64,000 bases of DNA from Vigna angularis (taxonomy: Eukaryota > Streptophyta > Magnoliopsida > Fabales > Fabaceae): NCBI RefSeq assembly GCF_016808095.1, contig NC_068979.1:29779960-29843959 (forward strand), read 5' to 3'. Every line of letters starts with the position of its first letter. Position 1 is the stretch's first letter. Both the position numbers and the translations under genes were made by a program. The notes below the pieces were generated by a model. It was not told the origin of the DNA, made no database searches, and saw nothing but the letters and a program-made list of their open reading frames with translations. Of this stretch, positions 1 through 11,330 are shown piece by piece.

Positions 1-2769
1 CTCAAGCCCTATTCGCCTCGCTGTCCCTCTCCTGAGCCCTCTTCACTGTCGCTGTCCCTCTCTCGAACCCTTGCTTCTTCCCCCTTTCTCTCTCGAACTG
101 TCGTCGCATAATAACACAGCAATGTCGTTGTCCTTCGTTGATGAAGCAATCACCTTCATCGTTCGTTTCGGAGTCGTAGTTCGACCCTGAGAGAGTACCT
201 TCATCCACCCTAGGTTCGTGATAATACTCCAGGAGCGGGAAGGGTTCGGAGAGGAGTGAAAAATAGAAAGATTGTTCGGTGAGAAATGCGAATTAGGTTA
301 TAAAATTAATAACGGTGAAGGCTATTCAGTTTAAATGGAGTTGTTTGATGGAAACACTTCCAAAAGTTGATATATTACAGATCAAGAAGATATTGGGTTA
401 GATAAATATTTTTTTTTCCTTTCCCTTATTTCAACCATTAAAAAGATAATCAAAATATGTACATTTCAAAAAAATATCATGATAAAAATATAAATATAAT
501 TAATGTGAAAGTAAATATTATATTATGTGATAGAAACATATGCTAACCATCATCACTGTAAAAAATATTGTTAACTTTTTTTTTGGAAAAACGTAATTAA
601 CTTATACCCATGTTTTATTTTATTAATTTGACTGATTTTATTAATTTCTTATTTTCAAATCTTCAACTTGTGGAAGAAAATGGTTGGCAGCACTCAACAA
701 CGTTGGACAAGATTTTTGTGATTGAAACGTAAGCACAAACTTGTCAAACTAGAAAACTGTAGTTTATTTACGTTGTTTAACTTTCTGTTCACCAACTTGT
801 ACGATTAATAAGCGTTGTACTCCTTTTTTAATTATTATATAATATAATAACATAAATTTATATTTTTGTTGTTGCTTTTAATAAGAAAAAAAATTGTGCT
901 TAAATGATAAAGACATGGGAAAAAATAACAACATCTGCAAAGCATGGATATTTATTTCTTGAAGCAAGCTATTGACAACTAAACCAATGGCAGATGTCAT
1001 TCCTTACAACAACGAAAATAATTAATGAAAACAGATATTGACAAGGAAGAGTATGCTCCAAAATTAGTTGTTCACAAATAATAATTTATTTTTTAAAATA
1101 AGATTAGTGTAATTTATCATGATTATTTATTCTGCCTTGTTTATCACTTCAAGAATACAATATGAGAAATTTGTTCTTTTCTGTCATAGCACACCCAAGT
1201 AATGGAATAGAAGGTTTATTTCTCATAATAAGAATAAATATTAATTACCAAATTTTATTTTTAGCACTAATACTGACTATTAAATTTTTAAATTTATAGC
1301 GAATTTTTTTTATAAAGGTTTTGATAAAGGAAAAGAAAAACTAAACAAACCAGTCATGACGGACACAAAAATGTAAATTTCTCTGTCACTAATATTATAT
1401 TTTATTATAATATATGTTTTATCAATTGCTTTCTTTTATTAAAATCCTTCCTTTCATGATTTTATAAACATTTTTAATCAAAATAAATAATGTACGATTG
1501 AATTCTATACATGATAATCTACTATTGAACACGTAGTAACGTAGAAAATCATTAGTGTTATTTTATCCAATTAAATTCTATATTTCTCTACATACAAAGA
1601 ATTCTCCCGTCTACATTTATTTTCCAATTTTATATTTTAAATGAAAAAAAAATTAAATTAAAATAATTATTTTATTAATTTTATCTTTTAAATGGCTGTT
1701 TCTTTAAATTTAATTACTTTTTCTAATTTGATTGCTTTCTTTTAACTTAATATTTTTAAATTAAAAATTTCTTACAAAATAAATTAAAACTATTCACATT
1801 TATTTATAATTATAATAATAAAAACAGTAATAATTTTAAAGAAAAATAAAACGCACATGTATTTTCACTTATATAATTAAATACGTTAATATTTGACTAT
1901 TATCACGCTTAAGAAAAGTATTATCATAATTCAACAAATCAACTACATTTAAAGTAACACCTTGACAAGTTAACTAACGCAGTATGATTTAGAAGTTTTT
2001 TTATTAGAGATTTTAATTACTTAGATAATGTCATAAACATTAATAGAGGTTACTTAAAACGGTTGGTCGAACTTTTATTCAAAACATGAGAAAACAAAAA
2101 ATAAACAAGAAATAGAGATAAGAAAAGAGAAAACAGAAAGATTTACATTATTATATTAAATTATATTCCAACTTAAGATATTTTATTATTACAAATTAAT
2201 AAAAGGCATTTTTTTTCCAACTATATATATGACATAAATTTGAAGCCATGTGATTGGAACACAGCGTAGAAAATGCGTTTCTTCCGCAAATGTTCCCATG
2301 GCTGCGCCTGAAAACAAGCCACCCCAGCTAAGCCATTTGCAGAAGAATTCATAATCACAATAATACATTTTCTACCCTTTTATTTGCCATGAATCCCTAA
2401 TTTCATTATTATTCTCATAATTAAATTTGGGGTCAACGGATCATAGCTAAGCCTCAACTGTCCTTTCAATAAATAAAACAAAATTACCCTAATTCCATTT
2501 TTCTTCATCACATACGTACACAATTTGAATTTCTTAATTTCAGTTCTTTTAATTAATCTTGAGAACGATCAACGTGTAATTTTAATTAAAATCAATTAAT
2601 ACTGCATAAAAAATTATCTATTTCATATTTTTCATTTGATTCTCTTGTTATTATTTTCCAACTCACAAGGTTAAGTATGAAGTCAACCCATTAGGTTAAA
2701 AGTCATCGCAATACTTGAAGACAAAAGAAAGTGTTACTATTTTTTTAAAAGAAATGGCTAATAATGTGT
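1..2769. other. Intergenic, AT-rich; GC-richer block at the left edge
   Basis: Bases 1-240 are richer in GC and pyrimidine-rich. On the minus strand an open frame runs from an ATG at 208 off the left edge (68 codons visible, rich in Glu and Arg). It could be the start of a gene leaving the window or captured DNA in a transposon, and I do not recognise it. The rest, to 2769, is AT-rich with no gene, RNA or clear repeat boundary visible. Confidence 0.5.
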
Positions 2770-2783
2770 AAATATATATATAG
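2770..2783 (+). promoter_or_regulatory. TATA box of the SRG1-like dioxygenase gene
   Basis: A TATATATATA run lies about 75 bp upstream of the chosen ATG at 2856. That spacing suits a TATA box with a 5' leader of about 45 nt. It is judged from position and sequence only. Confidence 0.45.
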
Positions 2784-2855
2784 CTACATCGACACATATA
2801 TTTGACATCATTCTCTTGTCTTGAAGAGAGAGAAGGGAACATTCAGCATAGCCTT

Positions 2856-5800
2856 ATGGAAGCAGAAATAGCAGAGATTGGATCAAACCCTTCTGTAAAA
2901 GAACTAGCAAAGGAGGCACTAAGCAAAGTTCCAGAGAGATATGTTCTTCCAAATATTGACCCTCCAATTTTATTTAACACACACTCTCTGTCTGATCAGA
3001 TCCCCGTCATTGACCTAGCTAAGTTGTTCTTGCCTCAAGAACTCAAGCCTCCTGAACTGGAGAACCTACACCTTGCATGCAAACAATGGGGTTTCTTTCA
3101 GGTTCCTATCTCAATATTATTCTCTCTTTTCCTTCTTCTCTTCTTATAATCATATTAAACCTAATATGCCATCATTATCAATGTCAATTTACTTCCTTTT
3201 AATTCAGTGTAATTACACCAAGACACTGCTCAACAGTAATATGCATGTGCTTCTGAGTTGTTTAAGAACCACAATATTATTTTCAGATACAAATTTTTTT
3301 ACATCCATTTCATTCTATTATCTGCTTGCATCTCCAAAACCTCCCAAATTTCAATATTACTTCTTTCATTAATGGACTCATCGGTCATTTCCTTGTTCGA
3401 TAGTCGAGCTCGTTAATCTCTTATCAATTATTATTCTTCTTCTTAACTGTTCATTAATAATTATTATTGTCCAGATTAATTATTAATTGTTTTAGACTGA
3501 TCAATTATTTCTTTGCTGAATGGTTATTTTCTTAGTGAATGATCGACCGTTCCATCCTTAACTAATCAAGTGATCATAAAGTATAATTAATAATCATCAG
3601 TTTTTAAAACTCGATCAAGTCTTAACCGATTTTCAAAAGCTAGTAATTATTAATGAAAAGAGTAATATAAAGATTTTGAAGGTGTAAGAGGGAGAACTGT
3701 TCGTTAATAATATATATGCACGTAGAAGATTATAAAAGTTTTGATAATTGTGATGTTGTAAAACAGGTTATTAATCACGGAATTGACATGGAAGTGGTGG
3801 AAGATGTAAAGAGAGGAGCTGAAGAACTGTTCAATCTTTCAATGGAAGATAAGAAAAAGCTTTGGCAAAGAGAGGGAGATATGGAGGGATTTGGGCAAAT
3901 GATTTCCAAGCCTAAAGATGAACCGTCCGATTGGGTGGATGGCTTCTACATTTTAACTCTTCCATCTTACTTAAGGAAGCCCCACCTATTTCCTAATCTA
4001 CCCCTACCTTTCAGGTCCTCTTTAATATATTTTTCTCCTTTCTTAATCACTAAATTTCAATTCTCTTCTTATGGAAATTAATACGAGCAGATTTTTTAAT
4101 TTAAGACTTCAATTTTCCACTCTTATATCTTAAAAATCGAAAGGGAAGAATATTTTATTATAATAATTAAACTAATTAAGGATTGGATATATTTTTCATA
4201 TCCAAAATGTTATAAAAACTCGTGTTTCGTATTTAAATTAAATTTTGATATGTTTGCAATGTATTAGTCCTGTACTAAATAGAAAAGTAAAAAGTATTTT
4301 TTATAATTAAATTAAAATTAAATATGTTTTTCAATTGTGTTTTATTTTCTAAACTAAATTATGAAATATTTAGTTTCTACAACATATGAAAGTCATTATC
4401 CTCTCCAAAAGATGACACAACACATGGATTGTTATCCATGTAACAATCAGAATTTTATAGTATATTTTAAGATAACATTCACATGTCATATGTTAAAAAA
4501 TATATTTTACATAGATTTTATAAAGTATGAAAATAAAACACTTTATAATTCAATTTAAAAATAAAATAAAATTTTGTATAATAATTTTGGAGACAATCAA
4601 ATAATATTTCATCATATAAAAAGTGTAATTCTTATAAAACTTATCAAGTATAAAGGACTTAAAAATACGTGATATAATAGGATCTCTTAAAGTAAAATAA
4701 TCTCATTAAAAGATATTTTAAGATCTTTGCAATAAAAGTTAAAATATAGAATTGAATATGATCACCTTTATTATTTTGATACTTGGTCATATAAATGTAC
4801 TATATATAATAATTTGCGTAAATAAAAAGGGAAAAAATATTTGTTTACCAAGCATCACTTGATAACTCATTTTTAGGAATGTTTTGCTCATTAAAAAAGT
4901 CAATTTTTATATTATAAAGAAAAAAATGAAAGGGTAAAATAATAGATGTAAAATGTATATGAAAATTTGTTAAGTGCCAAAATAATAGTATCCAAAGGAA
5001 AATCACAGTGACGCTTGATCACAATTACAATTGTGGACCATGATTTAGTGTTATTGAACTTAACATAAAATGTATGTATGAGTTGATCTCTTTGAAAATA
5101 ACATTGATAAGATAAAGCTGAACATTGCAGGGAGAATTTAGAGGTGTATTGCAAGGAGATGAGAGAGCTTGCCATGAAGTTGTATGGTGTTATTGGAGAA
5201 GCACTTGATATAGGAGGAAAGGAAATGAAAGAGTCAATAGGGGAAGCAGGACAAGCAATAAGGATAAATTACTATCCTCCATGTCCCCAACCAGAAAATG
5301 TTCTTGGCCTAAAATCTCACACTGATGCTTCTGCACTCACCATCCTTCTCCAGGGCAATGAAGTTGAAGGCCTCCAACTCAAAAAAGATGGAACATGGCT
5401 TCCTGTTCATCCCCTCCCAAATGCTTTCATGGTTTTTATTGGAGATGTTTTGGAGGTAAGTCATTCAAATTTACACTACACATACCTTTTCATCCATCAT
5501 TCTGCACCAAAACTAAACTATTAGCAATATACATTAGTTTGATTTATTTTTACAAAAGTAATTTATAAAGTAAGGATTCCCTCCACTTACATACTATCAA
5601 TTTCCCAACCTTTCCCAACCTTATTTAGTGGATGTATAAATGTTAGTTGAATCTTGATACAATATATTGAAAATACGTATTACACGTCAACTAAAGATAA
5701 GGTTAATTCATAATATAAATTGAATGTAAACATCACTTTACAAACAGTTTTGTAAGATTAAGATGAGTTTAAAATTCACTTCTTAACATGGTATCAGAAT

Positions 5801-8320
5801 AATGTGTTAGAGTCTATCTTAATAAAATTTAAGGTTTATTAAACTTATTGTTTCACCTACAAACAACTCGATCAATTCATAATATAAAACAAATACAAAT
5901 CTCATTTTACAAGCCGATTTTATAAAGTTGAGTTAGATTTAAAATTTACATCTTTAACACAAAGTATATGCATGGTAATTAAATCGTGATACACATTCAC
6001 TAGTAAAAAAAAGGATTAGAAAGCGTAATATATGCTTCGGTTTAAGTGAACCCGAAGCGTATAAAAGCACGGTGGCAGATTCGTAATAATAGCTTAAGTA
6101 TATGCTTCGGTTGTTCCATGACCGGTGCCTAAAGCGTGCTACTAACTCGGTTCTACGTAAAACCGAGGCATAAACTGGTGTCCAAACCTGCTCCAGTTGA
6201 CAACTGATGGGACTGATAAGAGCTACTAACTCAGTTGCCCAGCAACCGATGCCTAAAGGGCACTACTAACTCGGTTCTAGGGGAAACCGAGGCATACAAC
6301 TCTTGCCACCTGCGCCTGCCAGTTGCTACTACCTCGGTTTTGATGAAAACCGAGGCATTTGCTCCTACTAACTCTCAATTTCTCTGATGATATTTTTCAC
6401 TTCCATCGCCCAACATCTTATTCTTCCCTCCCTCGTGCTCTCACTTCTCCCAACATCTTTCGTGCTCTCACTTCTTCTCTGCCGTGCTCTCCCACTCTTC
6501 CCTCCGTTCTCTCCCATTCTACTGTAGCCTCCGCCGCTGCCTCCGCCACTGCTGCCTCCATTGCTGCTGCCTCCGCCGCTCCAGATCGCCAAGCTGCTCC
6601 AGATCGGCGAGCCCTTCGTCGTTGCTGCCTCCGAAAACGAGATCCCTTCGGCTGTTCGCGAAAACCCTACCGCCGGGAGCCACCACCTCGTCGTGCGACG
6701 GCTGTGCAGCTTCCACCTCGTCTGAGTGCGTCGCCTCTGGAGGGAAGAGCAAGCGGTGGCCGTTAGGGTTTGATGTTGATGGTTGTGGATTCGCGGCGTC
6801 GTCTGAGGTTGCTGATTCGCGGCGGCCATGGAGGTTGAACAAGTTGCGATTGGGGTTTTTCTGATGTTGATGGTGGTGGTGCAAGTTAGGGTTTGATGAC
6901 GGCGGAGGAGGAGGAGAAGCGGCAGAGGCAAATGCGGAGGGCGTGGCGGCTCTGCGGCGGAGAATGTCTCGGTCTGAGAAGGTGAGATTTGGTTCTCGGA
7001 TTTTTGTTTGATCTGTGTTTGGATTTCTTTGGGATTTTTGCTTGATCTGTGTTTTGGGCGCGGCAGCTCTGCGGCGGGGAAGTATGGAAAGCTGGACGAA
7101 CAGCAGGGCATAGGGCAGTACGTGGACAAAGCTGCCGATTATCTGCACCAGTATCAGGACAAGGCTGTTGCACCTTCTGAACCTGTAGATTCCAAACCTG
7201 AAGAGGGTGGTGGTTTGGGTGGTCTTGCAAAACTTTAGTGTTGTTGTTGTTCTTCTTCTATGTAATATTGAATAAATATGATATGATATCGTGTTTGTAG
7301 AAGAAAGATCTTTTCTTAGTTCCACAAACATTGAATGGATTTGCCTGCAAGGTGCATTATCAGATTTTGTTTGTGTTCAATGCTTTCTGCTTTCAACAGT
7401 CAACTTGGTTTAATGCTTTCACTGTACTGCCTCGGTTCAGGTTGGTTCAATGCTTTCACTGTACTGCCTCGATTCAGGTCCCAACCGAGGCATGAGAATA
7501 TGAGATACTGACTCGGTTGACAACCGAGGCAAAAAGAGGTAGAGTTTTTATCTCGTGTGGATATGCACCGGTTACAGAACCAGTGTTTATAAGCGTAAGT
7601 AACCGAGGACATATGCCTTGAATGCACTAGTGATTGTTAAAAGTTTTATGTCGACTAGAGATAAGTTCAATTCATAATATAAAATGAAAGTAAATTTTAC
7701 TTTACAAATGGTTCTGTAAAGTTAAATTGGATTTAAAATCAACTTCTTAATATGATATTAAAGTTATGTATTATAATCTATTCTAGCAAAATTTAATATT
7801 TGTTGGACCTATTATTTCATCCGCTATCGAACCACTCGATTAATTCATAATATAAAATGAATGCAAACCTTGTTTTACAAATCAATTTTATAAAATTGAG
7901 TTAAACTTAAAATTTACATCTTAACACACAAAATGTATAAAAAGCTTATTATTTCGTATTTTAAATTGTTGTGAATTAAGACTAATAAAGATTCATAAAC
8001 TTGAAAATTCTTTATAATTTTATTGCCTTTACTATGTGTATATGGTTTAACAGGTGGTGACAAACGGGATATATAAGAGCATCGAGCATCGAGCAGTGGT
8101 GAACTCAATGAAAGAAAGGTTCAGCATAGCTACATTCAGTGGTGCTGAATGGAATGGAAACATAGGTCCAGCACCTTCTCTTGTAACTCCAGAAACACCA
8201 GCATTATTCAAAACAATTGGGATAGCAGATTTCTACAAGGGCTACCTTTCGCCTGAGCATCAAGGCAAATCATTCATAAACAATGTTTTGAGGATCAATA
8301 GTGAGAACATCAAATACTAG
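2856..8320 (+). CDS. SRG1-like 2-oxoglutarate/Fe(II)-dependent dioxygenase (4 exons)
   Basis: Exons are 2856-3101, 3767-4014, 5131-5455 and 8054-8320; all introns are GT-AG, and the total is 361 aa, the usual length for SRG1-type enzymes (about 350-360). The N-terminal DIOX_N region includes IPVIDLAKLF and ACKQWGFFQ, which continues across the splice into VINHGID. The catalytic core has YYPPCPQPENVLGLKSHTD, with iron ligands His228 and Asp230 of the HxD motif and His285 (SIEHR), and the 2OG-binding Arg295-x-Ser297. The family hydroxylates or demethylates small specialised metabolites or hormones in the cytosol; the substrate cannot be read here. An in-frame ATG at 2802 lies upstream, but 2856 (MEAEIAEIGS) matches the family start. 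Intron 3 (2598 bp) carries two TRIMs and a CACTA element. The frame is intact, so the gene is probably functional if that intron splices. Confidence 0.9.
5665..5959 (+). mobile_element. TRIM (miniature LTR retrotransposon) in dioxygenase intron 3
   Basis: Two decayed repeats of about 100-120 bp share the block AATTCATAATATAAA followed by a TTTTACAAxC-like block. The first ends in CTTCTTAACA and is followed at once by TGGTATCAGA, the primer site complementary to initiator tRNA-Met. The second ends in CTTTAACA at 5959. The internal part is under 100 bp and codes for nothing. Related copies lie at 7637-7927, 18300-18630 and 62515-62885. The 5' boundary is approximate. Confidence 0.65.
5998..7632. 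mobile_element. Non-autonomous CACTA transposon with captured gene fragment
   Basis: The 1635-bp element starts with CACTAGTAAAAAAAAGG and ends with GCACTAGTG, so its termini are the inverted CACTAGT that defines CACTA elements. It is flanked by the 3-bp duplication ATT (5995-5997 and 7633-7635). Both subterminal zones contain many inverted copies of ACCGAGGCAT and ACTCGGTT, as expected for transposase-binding repeats. No transposase is present. The centre (about 6480-7240) is GC-rich and includes a nodulin-related-protein fragment. The element sits in intron 3 of the SRG1-like gene, in a slot between two TRIMs. Confidence 0.88.
7066..7238 (+). pseudogene. Captured nodulin-related protein (NRP1-like) C-terminal fragment
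   Basis: Reading forward, the segment encodes GKYGKLDEQQGIGQYVDKA, then a YLHQYQDK block and a Gly-rich tail ending GGLAKL before TAG at 7236-7238. From memory this matches the conserved C-terminal part of plant nodulin-related protein 1 (family pattern YGKLDE-x(2)-GxGxYVxKAExYLHxY). The 5' part of such a gene is not seen; upstream sequence is unrelated GC-rich DNA. The fragment is wholly inside the CACTA element and in sense with the host dioxygenase gene. I infer transposon capture of a piece of a host gene; whether it is transcribed is unknown. Confidence 0.7.
7637..7927 (+). mobile_element. Second TRIM in dioxygenase intron 3, decayed
   Basis: It starts just right of the CACTA duplication with a block reading TCGACTAGAGATAAG, the common start region of this TRIM LTR. 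The first repeat ends CTTCTTAATA, followed by TGATATTA, a mutated form of the TGGTATCA primer site. The second repeat ends CATCTTAACA at about 7927. It has the same layout as 5665-5959 and no coding capacity. Confidence 0.6.
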
Positions 8321-9040
8321 CTAGCTTGTGGAGTTGATAATGGAAATGTGATAATAATAATTAAGTAACCCTTCGAGACATGGTAATTATATATATATTG
8401 ACTTTGGTTCAATTCAATATGTGTAGTTATTCGTCGCAAGATTTGCATTCAAGCAAGTACATTGATCAGTAGATGATGGGAAGTCTGAATTTTCCATGTC
8501 ACAAGAAATAATTATTTTTATATGCTTTCATTAAAACTCTAATTTCTTTTTCTTCCTTCCCTCCCTAAAACTGTCTCTAGTCCTCTAAATTATTGTTTAG
8601 TGATGAGAGATATATTCAAATATATATTGAGAGTGAACAAAGTCTTAATAAAAGGAATATAAGACTAAATAAATAAAAAATTGGATAATAAAGAGAATAA
8701 AAGAAAACATACAAAAATAATAATTGATATATTAATAAAATATTGAAATATCAACAAATAGATTCAATTGTAACTACGTTTCAGTTTAATTATATATATC
8801 TGAACACTTTTTGTAAAAAAAGTTTGTCATGTCTTTTTTATTCACTAAAATATTTAAATTATAAATATTGTTAGACAAAAATATAACTACCTTAAATGGT
8901 GACATACATTGTCATGTAAATACAAACAAAATAAAGTAATAAACCCATAAATTAAATAATATAAACAAAGAAAGTTAAAACATTTAAATTATATTTACCA
9001 AATTGAATAGGTTATTAACATAAAAAAAATATAAAAAAAA
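8321..9040. other. Intergenic, 3' flank of the dioxygenase gene
   Basis: AT-rich sequence that must contain the 3' UTR and poly(A) site of the dioxygenase gene; no unique signal can be picked out. It ends in an A-run at 9033-9040 that serves as the target site of the next element. No gene is seen. Confidence 0.5.
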
Positions 9041-9665
9041 GGATTAAATATGTTTTTAGTTCATAAACTATAAAATGATTTTGTTTTTAGTCCATCTTTC
9101 AAATTTTGGTATATTTTTATTTTTCTCCTTAAAAAAATTATAATTTTTTATTTTTTAAAATTAAAGGCGTTAAAACTAGGCTGAGCTAACTAATGGTAAT
9201 GTGTCACGTATTTTTTTGGTCTGACCCACTCAATCTTTTCTAGCTTTTCTCCCTCCTCTTCCTCTGAGTTTTTTCAGCTTCAGATTCAGGTTAACTCAAC
9301 CAACGTTACACATTTGACGCCACAATCCAATTCCACGGCGCATATCAAATTAGACTGTCGGGCTAGTGTTAAGAAACAATTGGCAAAGGTGTTTGAGGTG
9401 TCTCTGAGACCTTGAGATCTGGAATATGGCTAGGAGTTTCCTGGTTTTATAATTTAGGAAAAGTTCCTCTTGTCTTTGTGTGTTAATTGGTTATTGGAGA
9501 TTATCTGGTGATGAATTTTGCGTTTACTGTTTGTTTTGGAAAATTTGAATGGCTGGGAAGTTGGAATTGGGGCCTCCGAAGTCTGATGTTTCCAATTCGA
9601 AGAAACAGGCAGCGAGAAAGATACTTAAAATTGTTAGATCACAAAGGCACAATTAATTGGTCTAA

Positions 9666-9812
9666 CTCGTTGAGCTGGCAGGGCAATTTTCAGGGAGTGT
9701 TATATTGTTGCAAGATTTGATTAAGGATGGGGCTTCTTTGTCGTTGATTGGACCTCAAGGAGTGGGCAAAACTACAATTATTAGGGAAATTGCTAGAATG
9801 CTTGACAAATGA
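9666..9812 (+). pseudogene. Captured P-loop ATPase fragment (Ycf45/SPD1-like)
   Basis: The frame reads through [20 protein letters not shown], then [13 protein letters not shown], and stops at TGA 9810-9812. GPQGVGKTT is a Walker A motif (GxxGxGKT), and the REIARML context resembles the Ycf45/R3H-type AAA ATPases of plastids, of which plant SPD1 is one. It could also be another P-loop family, and NB-ARC proteins do not normally have this context. Walker B and the rest of the domain are missing, so it is a fragment inside element A and not a working ATPase. Confidence 0.55.
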
Positions 9813-10160
9813 TTCCTCTTTTGCTGTTGCAGTTTTTGTACCCTTCTATGCTAGATTTGACATTGTGCACTATCTTTGGGGTTATAATATTTTAGTGAGG
9901 GATGCAGCTTCTCTTGATCTTGTTGACTGGCTCATGAAGAGGCTATAGTGGAGCATAATGAATGGCACAGGGACCATTTCCTTGTTGCAGGAAGGATAAC
10001 GTGGGATTACAGTAGTTACCTTGGTCAAATAAGGGCTGGACCGGTGGAGAAGCCGATCGGGCGGCAGTTTCGGGGACACGTTTTCGGAGATCGCCGACTA
10101 CGGCTTCGGGCGGCGGTCGTTCTCCCTAGACGCGGGGCAATTCTCGCTTGATGGTTCAAA

Positions 10161-10565
10161 ACAATTCCAGAATTGCTATGTAAACTGTGGAATTTGCAAA
10201 TCTTGAAATTAGTTCACTGTAAACATCTCCAGAAGTTGCTCAACAATTTGATAGACTTAAAATGTCTTCAAAAGCTATCTTTTAAGGATTGCCACAAATT
10301 ATCAAGCTTGCCTCCTAAGATGGGGAAGTTGATTTCCCTGAGGAGTTTAACCTCGTTCTTTTTGGCAACGAAAGAGGTGAGGAGATTCTTCAAGTGCTTC
10401 AACCAGATACCCAACAACTTTTGAGTTTGACAATAATAGGATATAGAGGTGGCCGTTTCCCGAGATGGGTGTTCAGTCCTTCTCTGAAGAAGTTGTAGAT
10501 TGAAAGATGAAAAGAGTTGAAAGGTTTTCAAGAGGCTCTAGAACCCATGACTGGCTTGCAAGTGC
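10161..10565 (+). pseudogene. Captured NBS-LRR leucine-rich-repeat fragment
   Basis: The sequence encodes LCKLWNLQILKLVHC, then LQKLLNNLIDLKCLQKLSF and LSSLPPKMGKLISLRSLTSF. These are typical LxxLxxL repeats of plant CNL resistance proteins, including the PxxMGKLxxLRxLxxF region after the repeats. After a frame change near 10370 it continues with EEILQVLQPDTQQLLSL, GRFPRWVFSPSLKKL and GFQEALEPMTGLQ, also usual in CNL LRR regions. Frameshifts and stops show that it is not functional. It lies next to a P-loop fragment of different origin inside the same transposon. Confidence 0.7.
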
Positions 10566-10953
10566 AAGGAAGGAGACGGAGGGAGAGGGAGAGGGAGAGG
10601 GAGAGATTTACGGTGTTAGAAAAAAGAAGAAATGATGAGGACCCAACTTTTAATGCTGTTACTTTTGAAGGCCCGAAAATTATAATTTTCTTAAGGAGAA
10701 GGAGGAGAGTGTATCGAAAGAGGAACTAAAAACAAAATCGCTTGATAGTTTAAAGACTAAAAACATATTTAACTCAAAAAAAACAATAGAGGTAATATTT
10801 GCAATAAAACAGTTGAAAATAAAGAAGATTTTATAGACTTCTACAAAATAATAATAAGAAGAGATTAAAACTCTTCACTGCAATATAAATTTAATACCAA
10901 ATATTATAAAAAAAAACGCTGCAAATAAATTGTCAACTCTAACCATGGAGGTT

Positions 10954-11330
10954 GGGTTAAATATGTTTTTGGTCCCTTAACTTTTTAGGGAAAATTAGAA
11001 TTAGTCCCTCTTCAAAACTTTGGACTAATTTAGTTCCCAAACTTTAAAAATGTGTAAATTTAATCCTTTTAACCAAATTTTGTTAACTTTATTTGATGTT
11101 TCAAACGCATTTCTCAGTGAACATTGAAGCAAAAATGTGTCAAATGGTGTAAACAACTCAAATGCTATCATGAAACGCACTTGAAACATAAAATAAAGTT
11201 AACAAAATTTGGTTAAAAGGACTAAATTCACATATTTTTAAAGTTTGGGGACTAAATTAGTCCAAAGTTTTGAAGAGGGACTAATTCCAATTTTCGTTGA
11301 AAATTAAGGGACCAAAAACATATTTAACCC
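10954..11330. mobile_element. Foldback Mutator-like MITE (element B)
   Basis: The 377-bp element begins GGGTTAAATATGTTTTTGGT and ends with its inverse ACCAAAAACATATTTAACCC. Inverted similarity covers about 150 bp on each side, so nearly the whole element can fold on itself. The flanks CATGGAGGTT (left) and CATGGAGTTT (right) are a 10-bp duplication with one mismatch. It codes for nothing. The end sequence matches elements A and C. Confidence 0.82.

Larger units (their letters stand above)
9041..10775. mobile_element. Pack-MULE-like element A (Mutator-type ends, chimeric cargo)
   Basis: The left end GGATTAAATATGTTTTTAGT and the inverse of the right end, GAGTTAAATATGTTTTTAGT, are matching terminal inverted repeats that extend with mismatches for well over 100 bp. 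An 8-bp run of A flanks both sides, as expected for an 8-9 bp Mutator duplication, though a homopolymer is weak proof. There is no transposase. The interior holds pieces of at least two unrelated plant genes (9666-9812 and 10161-10565) and a GC-rich segment (10030-10150) of unknown origin. It is the same family as 10954-11330 and 13639-14849. Confidence 0.75.

Noticed and set aside
2802..2855. Upstream in-frame start of the dioxygenase gene
   Set aside because: The extra 18 residues do not resemble the family N-terminus, and the start would lie very close to the TATA box.
3073..3372. Open frame overlapping exon 1 and intron 1 of the dioxygenase gene
   Set aside because: Wrong frame relative to the family match; mostly intronic.
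6368..7331. Long minus-strand open frames over the CACTA centre (up to 270 codons)
   Set aside because: They arise from GC-rich CCGCCG/CCTCCG low-complexity DNA; Arg/Gln-rich with no domain, and the real match in this area is on the plus strand.
9487..9720. Open frame inside element A
   Set aside because: Out of frame with the P-loop fragment and without any recognisable motif.
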